NCBI GenBank assembly: GCA_021234155.1
Contig: JAJEKV010000034.1
Coordinates: forward strand, 11,374,697 to 11,438,696
Source: Isoetes taiwanensis
Taxonomy: Eukaryota; Streptophyta; Lycopodiopsida; Isoetales; Isoetaceae
Reading direction: 5' to 3'
DNA length: 64,000 nucleotides
Below the pieces are notes generated by a model that did no database searches, was not told the origin of the DNA, and worked only from the letters and a program-made list of their open reading frames with translations. Made by a program: the position numbers and the translations under genes. Shown in pieces: positions 46,101-57,005 of the stretch (within the stretch, counting starts at the first letter, position 1; each line of letters begins with the position of its first letter).

Positions 46101-48695
46101 GAGTATTGTGAGGAAGACGGTCTAATCGCTATATGCACTGATATCAGCATTCAGCCTCTTTTTTTCCCACTCCTTTAACATCATGAAGTTTCCTTTTCTT
46201 TGGAAAACTGTCTCGAATGAACATCTATATGGAGTAATGTTCAAAGACACTTTAGGCTCTCTAACTGATTTTATTAGGTCCCAAGGAGAACCATGCTGGC
46301 AGTGAAGCATTCTGTGTCGGAACAGGTTCAATGAATAATCAACATCCATGAAGGGAGTGAAGTTGAGATATAACGTACTGCATGTGCCTTGTCAGCACAT
46401 GTGCCACATTATGATACCCACATACATCACTTAAGCCACTTAAGCATTTTTACATGACCTCGTACACAACACAAACTATATTTACTGCTGTACACATAAT
46501 ATTGCACATGGACCACTGGATATGGTTGGATAAGGAACACGGGACGTACATTGTACTGCTAGCATATCCCAACCCTCCATATCGCTGTCTCTCTGATTGT
46601 GCTCTTCCCACTTGAACAGATTGGATTTACTGGATATTTGAAGTTGCTACTGGTCTTGATAATAGTACATGTATGCTTCTTTGAAGCCCTGATCAAGAAG
46701 TGCCTTTTAACACACCAGCAACAAGGAGCTTGCTTGAGCCCATACAAACTCTCCAATCTGCACACATACTTTTAGTCCCCCCGCTCTAAAAATCCTGTGG
46801 TTGCTGCGTATAAACTCCTCCAATCTGCACACAAACTTTTAGGCCCTCCTGCCATAAAGATCCCAGTGGTTGCTCTTAACTTTCCACTTCAAGAAAGCCA
46901 AATTGGTACACCTGTAGATCCGTTCTCATTTCTAACATATCAATTCAGACTACAGCGAGTGAACTCGAGCAGAAATGGCCCTCAGGTTGTTTTCTATCGG
47001 TACTTTTAACATCGTTCTAGCTCTACTCGAATTGAAAACATGCAAACAAGATTGAAAAACATTCTTAAGCTGTTTCTTGCAAGTTTCTAAGGGGAAAGTA
47101 AGGTAAATAATCACAAGTAGTCTGCAGGAAAAATTTGAAATGAATGAAGGCTTGATATAAGGCCATCCTTAGCCAAGTAGCTTAATCAAGAATTTACAGG
47201 AGTATATTATAAATCCATTCTTTATAAATGTTAACAATTCTCTTGCCAGACAGTCTCTTGCAAGACAGTCAGCAGGAACAAGAATGTAGCTGCTGTAAAT
47301 AGGCTCCTCTGGACAATTTGAGGTTCTGAACAGGAGGACTATTAACCTGAAAGGATGAAGGCACCTCCTGCAGTCCATTTTTTGTTTGTTCAGTCTGTAA
47401 TTGGGCTCTTCACCATATTTTATTAAGAGAAACAATGTCTAGCAGGTACGTGATGCTGGTAACCTCCTTATACGAGACAAAATCGACATTTCATGATCTA
47501 TTTGATGAGATTCCCTCTTTTGAGCAGCTTGATTTCTTCATAACATTAGCTTTCAGAAGCTCCAATATTATATTGGCAAAACTAGAGAATATTATATTGG
47601 CAAAACTAGAGAATACCACCACAGAAACGATAAAAACATTAAGGCCATGGATCTCCAATACATCCACTATTCAGTAAATCATTACAAATTAATCTAGGAG
47701 ATAAGCAAGTAATGCAACGTTGTCAAGGCATACCTGGTTGGAAGTCCAGTCCATTTTCTTGCACCATTGTACATAGGTTGCAGCTAAGATTGATTATGAG
47801 GCATCATAGTAGAAGACAAGTACAGCCCGATTGGACATTCTTATCATGTTAGAGCTAATTAGAATAGAGACATAGATATTTGCACAAGAGTATTCTTCGC
47901 ACAAGCTTTGCCGCAACGTGCACCTTCTTGGACTACATACGAATGTCTTTTTTAAATAGCAACCAGTTAAATACCTGGAAATCATTACAGCATGAGGTTT
48001 TTCCAGAACAACCGTTGTTGAAGCTGTGATGAGGCACTGCAAGCTCTAGAAGTTCTCAAACACCAAGGTTTGAAGCATAAAGCCAATCTTAACGAAGAAA
48101 AAAAACTAGAAAACTTCGACCTACCGAGCTCATGCTTGATGGTAATGGCGAATCCATATTTTCTGGCTCTCCACTGTGTCGAAACCTGGCGAAAATCCCT
48201 CAAACTGCTTTCTTAGGGTAGGTGAAGATCGGCTCCGGCAGAAAGAAGGGGGACAAAAAATGGGCGACTTTTTTTCTTTTCCCTCTTTACAAACCCTACC
48301 TCACTTTCGTGCACCATTTTTTGAATTTTAAGAATATTCGCTTTTTGGCGAATATTCGCCACTATACACAACACTATCAGTTGATCCCTTGGAGTCTAAG
48401 CCCAGGGTAGCGCCTTGTCAGGGTGTTATTTCGTGTTATTATGGATGTATTGTCTTTTTCGTGATGATGGTGGATGGGCCAACCTTCGTGATGGTATATT
48501 ATTTTGGCATGATTATTATATGCCAACGTATATGTATGCTTCTGCTGTATAGGATTTTCCACAGAGGACGTGGGACGAATGACACCTCCGTGTTCCTCTC
48601 CGAGTATGACGAGGGCCTTACCATGGTCATGTAGTCGCCATGTGAGGGGAATTCCTGTATTTATACGATGGGAGCATCGTATAGACTCTGGGACT
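43143..48695 (+). repeat. 3' LTR of element B, interrupted and lacking its last bases
   Basis: It matches the 5' LTR from TGTGACGTTCCAGG to GCATCGTATAGACTCTGGGA. The TIR element at 44329-48376 interrupts it. The last bases (GCGTCACA) are missing: the sequence stutters GACTCTGGGACTCTGGGACTC and joins a third LTR fragment at 48705. Without the insert it is about 1.5 kb. Confidence 0.88.
44329..48376. mobile_element. 4.05-kb TIR DNA transposon in the 3' LTR
   Basis: The ends are TAGTGTTGTGT and, reverse-complemented at the right, TAGTGTTGTGT: an exact 11-bp TIR. TCAGTTGAT lies on both sides (44320-44328 and 48377-48385), giving a 9-bp match, or 8 bp plus a chance base if it is a hAT. TAGTG fits the hAT terminal consensus. 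A palindrome GGCGAATATTCGCC lies 18 bp inside the right end, and TTTTTGGCGA lies near the left end. I find no recognisable transposase. Short stretches bounded by good splice sites occur: AG at 44667 to GTAAGG near 44744, and AG near 45609 to GTAAATG near 45690 ([20 protein letters not shown]). They suggest introns and exons of a transposase or of a captured gene. Open frames are otherwise short. Confidence 0.75.
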
Positions 48696-48704
48696 CTGGG
48701 ACTC

Positions 48705-49125
48705 ACCGTCTTTACCAACACCTATCAACAGCCTCGAGCTATGGATTCCTTCCATGACAACGGCTCCAGCCAAGAGACTGGTTAGTCATTAGATAGCTTC
48801 TATTATGCTGACACTTCTTTGATTAGATGGAATGATTAAATTCTCTTTGTATGTTGTTCTGGATACTTAGATGGTATTTATATTCTTTCTTTCTGCTTCT
48901 TCCATGTATTGGGAATTAGAGGAAGGGTAGAGACCTAAAAGCCTTTTAGCAGTAGAGATGTCTCTAGCTAGATCCCTTAATACCCAATAAATGCGGCCTG
49001 TGCACAAGAGCCAACCTGGCTGTGGATGCGATGATGTGGTTCAGCACCAGATAACGAGTATGATGGTGAATTGGGGGTGGGATCTTGCCTAGCGCGGTTA
49101 CAGGACTCCTATAGTGTGCTAGGCT
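48705..49125 (+). repeat. third fragment of the element B LTR
   Basis: It matches the 5' LTR from 28145 (ACCGTCTTTGCC) to about 28555. It shares details with the 5' LTR that the 3' LTR lacks (TTCCATGTATTGGGAATTAG). It ends AGTGTGCTAGGCT, within a few bases of the site where the hAT entered the 5' LTR, and then changes to unrelated sequence. Confidence 0.8.
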
Positions 49126-49643
49126 GGCCGCTCCACAATAATAAAATATATTACTTAATAACCACAAGCTACAATATTTATATTCTAACACAAGTTCGCA
49201 ATAGACACAAACAAAATCCCACATAGCTTCAAAGGGCAACACTTACTTGTTCTTTCCCCCATAACATTTTATTTTCCCTCCTTAAACATTCCTTTGGTGA
49301 ATACTCCCCTCTATTCATTTTTCCTTTTCTCCCTTGCGCCTGCCTGAGCGCCCCGCCGGGCGCCTGCCTGAGCACCTGGGCGCCTGTTTGGTCGTCTGGG
49401 TGCCGTGAAGGGTGGCGCCTGGGAGGTGCAGTGATGGGTGGCGTCTGGGAAGGAGCGCTTCAGCCTAGTGAGGATGCACCTCCTCTAAGCGACTTCCCTG
49501 GGCGTTTTCCTGAACGCCGCCTTCCCTGCGCGCCTGGGTGATTGGCGTTCGGGCCTATTGGATCTTGCCGGTTGAGGGACTTGGCCGGTGCCCTCGGGGC
49601 CACCGCTTTTTTTTCACCGCCTTTGCCTATGGGTTTAGGGCTG
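49126..49643. other. no gene; GC-rich low-complexity patch
   Basis: 49330-49560 is unusually GC-rich for this window, with repeated GCGCCTG, CCTGAGC and TGGGCG words. A 92-codon minus frame at 48964-49242 spans the LTR junction and is chance. Confidence 0.35.
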
Positions 49644-50090
49644 CCTGCGGGTGGTGGTAGCTCTTATGGTCTAGTGGTTTGATCGAGCTCCTTCTTTGGG
49701 TCGGACACCGGGATCTTTGCACCAAAGATCTATTTGCTCTGGTTTTAGCGAGAAGATGGAGATTTAGCTCGCGTAAGCTTGCACTAGCTAGATCCTCAAA
49801 GACCCCCACCGTGAAGAGGTTACGGTTCGGAGGCGTTTGGTGAAGTTCTTCCGTTTGTTGGAGGTATGCTTGTTGCTTCTTGCAATAGCATGGGTTTTTG
49901 GATATGTAGTCATCCTGGCAACAGTTTTTTCCCATGTGGTTTTAAACGGGCCATGGTGATTATACTTTATTTTGTTTTGTAAGGGCTTCGGTCCATGTTC
50001 TGGTTAGGGACTTCGGTCCCGTTTTGTACTTGGGTCCCATAACCCGATTGGGTTCCGCGGACGTTAAAAATTTCTTCCTTCCTTCCTTCC
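49644..50090 (+). mobile_element. candidate SINE
   Basis: TGGTCTAGTGG near 49658-49668 fits the RNA polymerase III A box (TRGYNNANNNG). A degenerate B box (GGGTCGGACACC) follows about 30 bp later, as in tRNA-derived SINE heads. The body has no frame and ends GCGGACGTTAAAAATTTC then (TTCC)n at 50069-50090, like a SINE or LINE tail. It could instead be a LINE end. Confidence 0.4.
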
Positions 50091-51224
50091 TTTCCTTTGT
50101 TTTTTTACCCGCCCCTCCCACCCTTTGCCCCATGCCTTTCTTACCCCCAAAACCTCCAATAATAAGATTCTATGAAATGGTTTTCGAGCATAATTCTTTG
50201 CACAAAACCACATCAATATCCCCATAGGACTCCAAAATTTATGGTAGATATTGCAGCTAACTCTAGTGTATGTAGGACGACACGCAGTAGTCGATACTTT
50301 GCTCTAGTACCCTCAAAGGTTAAGCAAGTAAGAAGCCTGTATAGTTCATCCTCTAGAGTCACTCGATCTATGCTTGTGAGGCTCACAATCCTTTTAGTTG
50401 GTGTGCCCCTCTATAAATGGAGGCAATTGTCCTATGCTTGTAATGTGGGAATAGTTAGTGTTATAACCCACATCTCCATGTAAGGTTGATCTACATTATC
50501 TTGAGCTTTTATAAGATATGACATCCCAAAGCTTGTTAATGAAGCAAGCATATAGATACCACATCAAAGCATAAGCTCTATATTGTTATTCACTTTGATC
50601 AATAATGGTGTCGAACAATCCATCTAGGAAGCTAAACTTAGCACCACCTATTCCAATAGGCTTTAAGTTGTTGACCTATGGCGAGTGTATGCAGTGTATG
50701 CAGAGGTTGGATAACTAAAATCTCTCACATTTGATAATGTTTCACTAGAAAAGTTTGTGACATTCCATGGCATCAAGTCATGAATCTGAAACAAAATAGT
50801 CCAATAAGCTACTCTTAAAGGGAAATTCATCCTGGTTACTAGGTTCCAATGTACCTCTCTTGCTCTTGAAGGTGGCGTGTTAACAAGTGTGGTGCACTTT
50901 GTGTTATACATAGAACTTTTTTTATTGCATGCAAATGAGTTTTTAATAGTTTATGCGTATGTTTATGTACTAAAAGAACAACAGTCTTTAATGGTGGCAT
51001 ATGAGATATATTAAGGGGTATTTAAAATAGTAACGACAATGGGTGGAATGTATGAAAAGAGGTTGTGTATTATGAGGAGAGGTAAGGAACTTTTTTCTCT
51101 CCTCAAGAACGGAAAATGTTTACGAATGCCCCAAGCTCTCAATGGTTTGGCCAGTATAGTTCATTAGGTTGCTATTGTGCGCAGTATTTTGCCAAAATCA
51201 TATGGTACGTAGACCCGCGTATTT
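50091..51224. other. no gene seen
   Basis: Short frames only on both strands; none resembles a family I know. The sequence is AT-rich and ends at the start of element C. Confidence 0.4.
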
Positions 51225-51718
51225 TGTTAGAAATATAGTAGTCATCACATATGCAGACTGGGAGATTGATGCAGAACAAGTTATTCAAATTATTCTAAGG
51301 TTGCAAGTTAGGGTAAAATTTTAAGAATACCATTATTTCTTAGTGGTATTCAAATTCAATGGTTGGGGTCATGATATTTGACATTTGCATGTGGGATATT
51401 CACTGGAGCAAAATTAAAATAGAAATGCCACTGATCACCTCGTGCCGATCTGATAATTCTTGGGCTATACCGACGGACCTTGAACTATAAATAAATTGAA
51501 TTGATAAAATTGATGTACAATGGAAATTCGAGCTTGTAAGAAGCAAGGCCTTGGAGTTCGCTGTCGATCAGAATTGTGGAATATATTGAAGCTTATTTTA
51601 TGAACTGGCACTTAGTATATTGGTGAAAATTCCACATCCGTTGTTTACTTGATTGCATTCTAGCCTGATCTAATATTCCAGCTAGAGTAATATTAATATG
51701 TTTGCTTGATATTTAACA
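51225..51718 (+). repeat. 5' LTR of element C
   Basis: 494 bp from TGTTAG to TTTAACA, almost identical along its length to 58766-59232. ATAAATAAAT-like AT runs near 51490 could be promoter sequence. Confidence 0.92.
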
Positions 51719-51720
51719 TT

Positions 51721-51734
51721 TGGTATCAGAGCAG
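51721..51734 (+). other. primer binding site of element C
   Basis: TGGTATCAGAGCAG starts two bases after the LTR and matches the 3' end of initiator methionine tRNA. Confidence 0.9.
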
Positions 51735-51949
51735 TTTACACTTGGCACTTAATCATGTCAAGTCGATTTGGAGCAAGCCTTTATTGTGGAAGTGTACAAA
51801 GGAGGACTTGGATTCAGGTGTGAAAGGATGCTATTAAGCATATTCTGGAGGTAGAAGAACTATGGGATCTGGTTGATCCATTGAAAGCAGGGATTGCTCA
51901 GTCTGGTGCTGATAACATCACACCAACAAGATCTGTGATTGATGTGTTG

Positions 51950-52700
51950 TAGCTGCAGGATCTGGAGGTACAAATTCTGGTGCAACTTCTGGAACTGTGA
52001 GCAGTGGAGGAGGAAGATCATACTATGCAAGATCAAAGGAAGCTCAAGGTATTATTACCTGTAAGGTTAGTGCTACAATAAGGTTGCTTAGAAACAGAAG
52101 TGCTAGAGAAATGTTTAAACACTATGAAGAAAAAAGTTCCTCTCAGATCGATCTTCTTGAAAATGAGTTAAGAAAGTTAAAGTTGAAAGAAGAAAATGAT
52201 GTTTCTAAGTTCTTTAACAACTTTGACAATATAGTGGCAGACCTAAGTGTTGCAGGAGTAAATCTATTAGAAAGATACCAAGTCTTGGTCATTGCTAGAT
52301 CTGTAAGTGAAAATGAGCAACTTGCTATGTTCATTAGGAATATGGCAAAGACCAGAGAAGATGCAGAAAACATTATAAGAACTGAGGTAGAATAGAAGAA
52401 AATGCTTAAGAATGAAGATGAATCTGCAGAAATCCTTTTTGATGGAAAAAGAAATAATGACACTTGTTTCTACTGTCATGAGCCTGGGCATTACAAAAAT
52501 AATTGTCAAAAACTAAACAAAGAATTCAACTGCTTTAATTGTGGAGGCAAAGGCCACTCAGCTGCAAAATGTCCAACACCAAAGGATTATGGCAAAGGAA
52601 GAGGAAGTTCTAATAGAGGAGGAAGAAAAAATGCAAACCCAGGTCGAGGAGGGAAAAGATCTGCTGGAACACTTATGACAACTGAAATAGAAAAGAAAGA
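51950..52700 (+). pseudogene. Gag of element C with two zinc knuckles
   Basis: The frame at 51997-52395 shows the copia Gag helical part (VSATIRLLRNRSAREMF, ELRKLKLKEENDVSKFFNNF, YQVLVIARSVSENEQLAMFI). A TAG near 52393 separates it from the next stretch, in the same frame, with two CCHC knuckles: CFYCHEPGHYKNNC and CFNCGGKGHSAAKC. A Gly/Arg-rich run follows (GKGRGSSNRGGRKN). The knuckles package the RNA. Confidence 0.88.
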
Positions 52701-53232
52701 AAATGATGAAACTGAAGATGAAGAAGAGGTAAAACTTGCTTTATCCAGCTCTCATAGAAAAGAAGCTATTGCTAAATCTGATGTGCTTGTAGTTTATAGT
52801 GGAGCTGAGAGATCAGTAGTCCAAACTTCTGATCCACTCAAGAATATGGAAGAATCTTATGCCAAGAATATAAAAGTAGGAAATGGAGAACTCCAAACAA
52901 TTGAAGTAAAAGGACTGCTGCAGCTAGTTGATCTTCAAGGAAAAATAGTAGACATTAAAAATGTTCTGTGTGTTCCAACGCTCATAAAAAATCTTATTTC
53001 TGTTAGTCAACTTGTTGATTTGGGCTATAGGGTCACTTTTGACACTAAAGCATGTACTATCTTCTTTGGAAATAAATTAAGATTCTATGCCAGACGAGTT
53101 GAAAATCTGTTTCAAATGGATAGTGTACAGAATGATAATGTGAAAATGCTGCATGTTTCAGAAATAAAGACTTGGCATAACAGATTGGCCTACATCCATT
53201 GTGTGAGAAAATGTGTTCAATTCACAACTTAG
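52701..53232 (+). pseudogene. protease of element C and start of the integrase region
   Basis: The frame continues from Gag without a break. VVYSGAERSVVQ near 52789 is the protease active site, but the catalytic Asp of the usual LDSGA is Tyr. VLCVPTLIKNLISVSQL and the GAG-pre-integrase start TWHNRLAYIH follow. The similarity stops at about 53205, where an insert begins. Confidence 0.85.
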
Positions 53233-53990
53233 GTATGGTGAATATCGAATTACAGTTTAAATTTGATGGTTAAGAGAAAACAGTAGTTGAAGTTGAACCA
53301 GATATCTTTATGGAAATGAGAACATTGGTCACTGTTGTCACTGTGGAAACCAAGTGAGTATACATGGGGTCAGCAAACCCTAAGAACCTGTGTTGAACAG
53401 AGAAGATGCTTGGGTTGTGCACATAATATGAATATGGGATATTCATATGATCTAAGGTTTAACCATGGTCCGTAGGTTTTTCAATGGTTGCAAATAAACA
53501 TATTATTATTGTTCGTGAAAGCAGTTGCAGCATCGAATGGAAATATGGGATATTTGAAAGTGGAAACTCCTATGGATAGGGGTGATGATCAAGGCGGTCC
53601 CAAAGAGCTTGGGCGGTTCCATTACCGCCGGAACTGCCCTATATAAACAGTACAAGAAGAATTGATTATTGATTCAGTGCATCTGTGGTATTTTCTCTGC
53701 AATAGATTGTGAAGTCATCTAAGCTCTGGTCGAAGAAGGTAAAGGAAAACCCATTGGTTATATTGTCTGCATTGATTTTTCACCATTGGCTATATTGTCT
53801 GCATGGATTATTATCTTCAATGGTATGAGATTACAAAGGTGGTTGTTATTCATAGATCAAGAAATGAGAAATAGTGTGGTCTTCATTTCATAGTGTGATT
53901 GCTATGCAAAGTTAAATTATGAAATCCTATTGAAATATATGTAATGTAAGTGTTGGAATACATTGGAGATTCTGTTGAGAAGAAATTAAT
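53233..53990. mobile_element. insert in element C of unknown type
   Basis: About 760 bp with no frame separate WHNRLAYIH from the next recognisable integrase residues. It holds a promoter-like CCCTATATAAACAGT at about 53637-53651 and a GC-rich inverted pair (GGCGGTCCCAAAGAGC and GGGCGGTTCC with TTACCGCCGG). It may be a solo LTR or another small element. No target duplication was found. Confidence 0.4.
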
Positions 53991-54002
53991 GGTCTAGACA
54001 TT

Positions 54003-54700
54003 GTGTTTGACAAATATAAATATAGCAGAGGTTGTATTGACAAATTTCTGACACATTGCAATAACATTAAGTATCTGTGTAAAAAGGGGTGGCTGGATTG
54101 CAAGGAAACAGGGAACCAAAAGTTTATTTGTGAAGGATGTCGATGTCTACTTGGAATAATTAATAGACTCCCTTTTACAAAGTCAAATAAAAGATCAAAT
54201 GAAATTCTTGATCTTGTGCACACTGATTTATGTGGACCCCTTAATATTAGAGGGAGAACAAACAAGAGATACTTTATCTCTTTCATAGATGATTACAACA
54301 GAAAATGCAAAGTGTACTGCCTTGAGAAGAAGTCACAAGCATTTATTGCATTTAAACAATATGTAAAGGAAGTTAAAAGAGAAACTGGTAAGAAAGTGAA
54401 ATGTGTGAGATCTGACAGAGGAGGGGAGTTTCTCTCCACAAAATTCAAACTTTTTTGTGTAGCTAATGGAATTAAGAGACAAATGACGTGCAGGTACAAC
54501 CCCCAACAGAATGGAGTTGCATAACGAAAAAATAGAACCATATTAGATGCCATAAGATCCATGATCAAGCATTCAGGGCTGCCAAACTATCTTTGGGAGG
54601 AGGCATTAAAAACTACTATTCTCATACAGAACAAGCTACCTTCAGCAAGTTTAAAGGTAATGTACCAGAACTACTGTAGTCAGGCTCTTAAGAAAAAATA
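54003..54700 (+). pseudogene. integrase of element C
   Basis: CEGCRCLLGIINRLPF, then LDLVHTDLCGP (first catalytic Asp), FISFIDDYNRKCKVY, VRSDRGGEFLS (second Asp) and NPQQNGVA. The next codon, normally the catalytic Glu of VAERKNR, is TAA. IRSMIKHSGLPNYLW continues in the same frame after that stop. Frame changes follow near 54660. Confidence 0.9.
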
Positions 54701-54709
54701 AACTTTAGC

Positions 54710-56480
54710 ATGTTTAGAACCTATGGTTGTTTGGCATTTGTTCATGTTCCTACTGAACTAAGGAAGAAGCTGGATGACAAACGTCAAATGGGATTTTTAG
54801 TACGATATGATGATGAATCAAAGGGATACAGGATATTCATTCCAAAGGACAAGACCATAGTCACAAGTAGGGATGTAATTTTTTATCAGGAAGTTCTGTA
54901 CAAAGACAAACAAGAAATCATCACCAAAGTATTTAAGGTTGACAATAAAGTAACATCAAGGGAAACAAAATAATATGCAGATTTAGAATAAGACAATGAG
55001 TCTGTGGAAGGGAAAGATAGCGAGACAGATATGGAAGAACGAAACCCATCAAGAAAAGGAAAACTTAGGTGGAGAAACTATTGGAAGATGTACAAATAAA
55101 TGATGATGAATATGGAAGGTCTGCAACAGGAAAAAGTAAAAGGCTTGAGAAGCTGAAACAAATGGATACAGAACATGAATATGATCAGATCATGGATATT
55201 CTAGATCATGTAATAATTCTCAGATCTTATGAGGAATCACCAGAGTCTCGAGACAAGGAGAAATGGTTAAAAGCAATGGAGGAGGAATTAGAGTCATTCA
55301 AAACAACAGAAACATATGATCTTGTCACACATCCTGCAGGCAGAAATGCCATGGGCAGCAAGTGGATTTATAAAATCAAAACAAATGCTGATGGGAGTAA
55401 AAAATTTAAAGCCAGACTTGTAGCCTAGTGGTACACTCAAAAGAAAGGCAAAGACTATGATGAAATATATTCTCCCATTGTAAAACTCACAAGTATTAGG
55501 GTACTGCTAGCTATGGCAACAACTTTGAATCTAGAACTACATCATATGGACGTTAAAACAACCTTTCTAAATGCTAAGTTGGATGAAAGCGTCTATATGA
55601 AACAACCTACAGGATATGAAGTTGGTAAAAACATGATTTGAAAATTTAACAAAGCAGTATATGGACTGAAACAAGCCCCCAGAGAATGATGTCTTTGTAT
55701 GGATAACTTTCTCAGAGAACAAGGCCTTGAAAAGCTAAAAACTGATGGAAAACCTTTACAGGTATTCAGATATGGATAAGTTTTGCATCATTGCCCTATA
55801 TGTGGATGACTGCGTCATGGCAGCAAATTGTGAAAAAATTTTGAATCAGTGTAAACAAATTCTCAAAAACAGGTTTCACATGACTAATCTTGGTGAGCTG
55901 CAACAGTTCTTGGGAATAGAAGTAATAAGGGACAAAAAGAAAAATAGGTTGCACTTGAAGCAAAGCAAACATATTGATAATATGCTAAGAAGGTTCAACA
56001 TGACTGAAGCCAACACAGCTAAAACACCAATTGTTCCAGGGCATAAATTGACTGCAGACATTGCCTTAAGTGAGAATGAAATTAATGAAATGGAAGGGGT
56101 GCCATATAGAGCCTTGGTTGGATGCCTGTTGTAGTTGTCTAATAACACTCGCCCTGATATAGCTTATGCTGTGAACATTCTCAGTAGAAGATGTCACAAT
56201 CCTAGCAAAGCACATTGGTTGGTAGGAAAGAGAATATTGAGATATCTGAAAGGCAGTAAAGATTGTGGTATAACTTTTGATTCACATGACTTAAAACTTG
56301 AAACATATAGTGATGCTGATTGGGCAGGGGATATGAGCATGAGAAAATCCACATCAGGGTATGTTATTTTTTTTGCTAGAGGTCCAATCAAGCAAAAAAC
56401 AAAGTGTTGTGGCTATGTCTTCTGCAGAAGCAAGATATGCTGCATCTTCTCTAGTTACAAGGGCTCTCGCTGCCCCACGT
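54710..56480 (+). pseudogene. reverse transcriptase and RNase H of element C
   Basis: A linker at 54710-54973 (FRTYGCLAFVHVP, MGFLVRYDDESKGYRIF) leads to RT frames: EKWLKAMEEELESF, GSKWIYKIKTNADG and KFKARLVA, a TAG (55426), LHHMDVKTTFLNAKLDE (first Asp), VYGLKQAP and ALYVDDCVMAA (YVDD), then FLGIEVIRD. RNase H follows with SNNTRPDIAYAVNILSR, YSDADWAGD and RKSTSGYVIFFARG. It stops near 56480 within the AEARYAASSLVTRAL part; the last 60 or so codons are missing. Confidence 0.92.
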
Positions 56481-56810
56481 CGCCCCCCGTGTGAATATGC
56501 ACCCAAACAAAAGGGGGTTTAAGGGGGAATTTAATTTTAAACATGTTTAATGTAATGATTTGTGTTAATTAATGTTAATAGTAGTTATATTGGTTGTTAT
56601 ATTAGAAAAAAATTTCGGCCCTTCGAGCCCCAAAAGAAACAAACATACATAAACTCTGAGGTAAACAAAAAATAAAAATCAAAATAAAATAAAAGCACAA
56701 AATGAATAATGTGTTATTGCAAACCATATATTTTAAATTGCATAATTTATAGGCTCCAAATTTTCCAAACACAACAAACATAATGAAATATCCTGCCAAA
56801 CATTTCAAAA

Positions 56811-57005
56811 GAGCTCCTGCACGATGAGATAGCTTAACCAATAAAGAGCTCCTGCACGATGAGATAGCTTAACCAATAAAGACCGAAGATGTATTGGCAA
56901 CATTAGATACATCATGTAATAGTAACACACATTATTCAACCAATAAAGACCGAAGATGTATTGGCAACATTAGATACATCATGTAATAGTAACACACATT
57001 ATTCC
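56811..57005. repeat. two adjacent tandem duplications (35 bp and 67 bp)
   Basis: GAGCTCCTGCACGATGAGAT starts at 56811 and 56846. GACCGAAGATGTATTGGCAA starts at 56881 and 56948. The repeats share the junction word AACCAATAAA. Copies are virtually identical, so they are recent relative to the gene remnant they sit beside. Confidence 0.9.

Larger units (their letters stand above)
27808..48695 (+). mobile_element. Element B: Ty3/gypsy chromovirus with extra coding region including a histone H3 fold
   Basis: Its LTRs start TGTGACGTTCCAGG at 27808 and 43143. The 5' LTR ends GAGCGTCACA, so the termini TGTGACG/CGTCACA are perfect inverted repeats. An initiator-Met primer site follows at 32395, and a polypurine tract (TTCGGGGGAGAA) precedes the 3' LTR. 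The coding order is accessory frames, gag with CCHC knuckle, protease (DTG), RT, RNase H, integrase and chromodomain, which makes it a chromovirus. Later insertions: hAT at 28560-31599, MITE at 38151-38387, LINE at 41575-42534 and a TIR element at 44329-48376. Without these, each LTR is about 1.5 kb. Stops occur in every coding part, so this copy is inactive. No 5-bp target duplication can be shown because the 3' LTR end is lost. Confidence 0.9.

Noticed and set aside
49644-49720. A functional tRNA gene
   Set aside because: An A box is present but the B box is degenerate and no cloverleaf with an acceptor stem could be drawn.
56811-57005. CRISPR-like repeat array
   Set aside because: Only two copies per unit, no spacers of regular length, and a plant nuclear context; these are tandem duplications.
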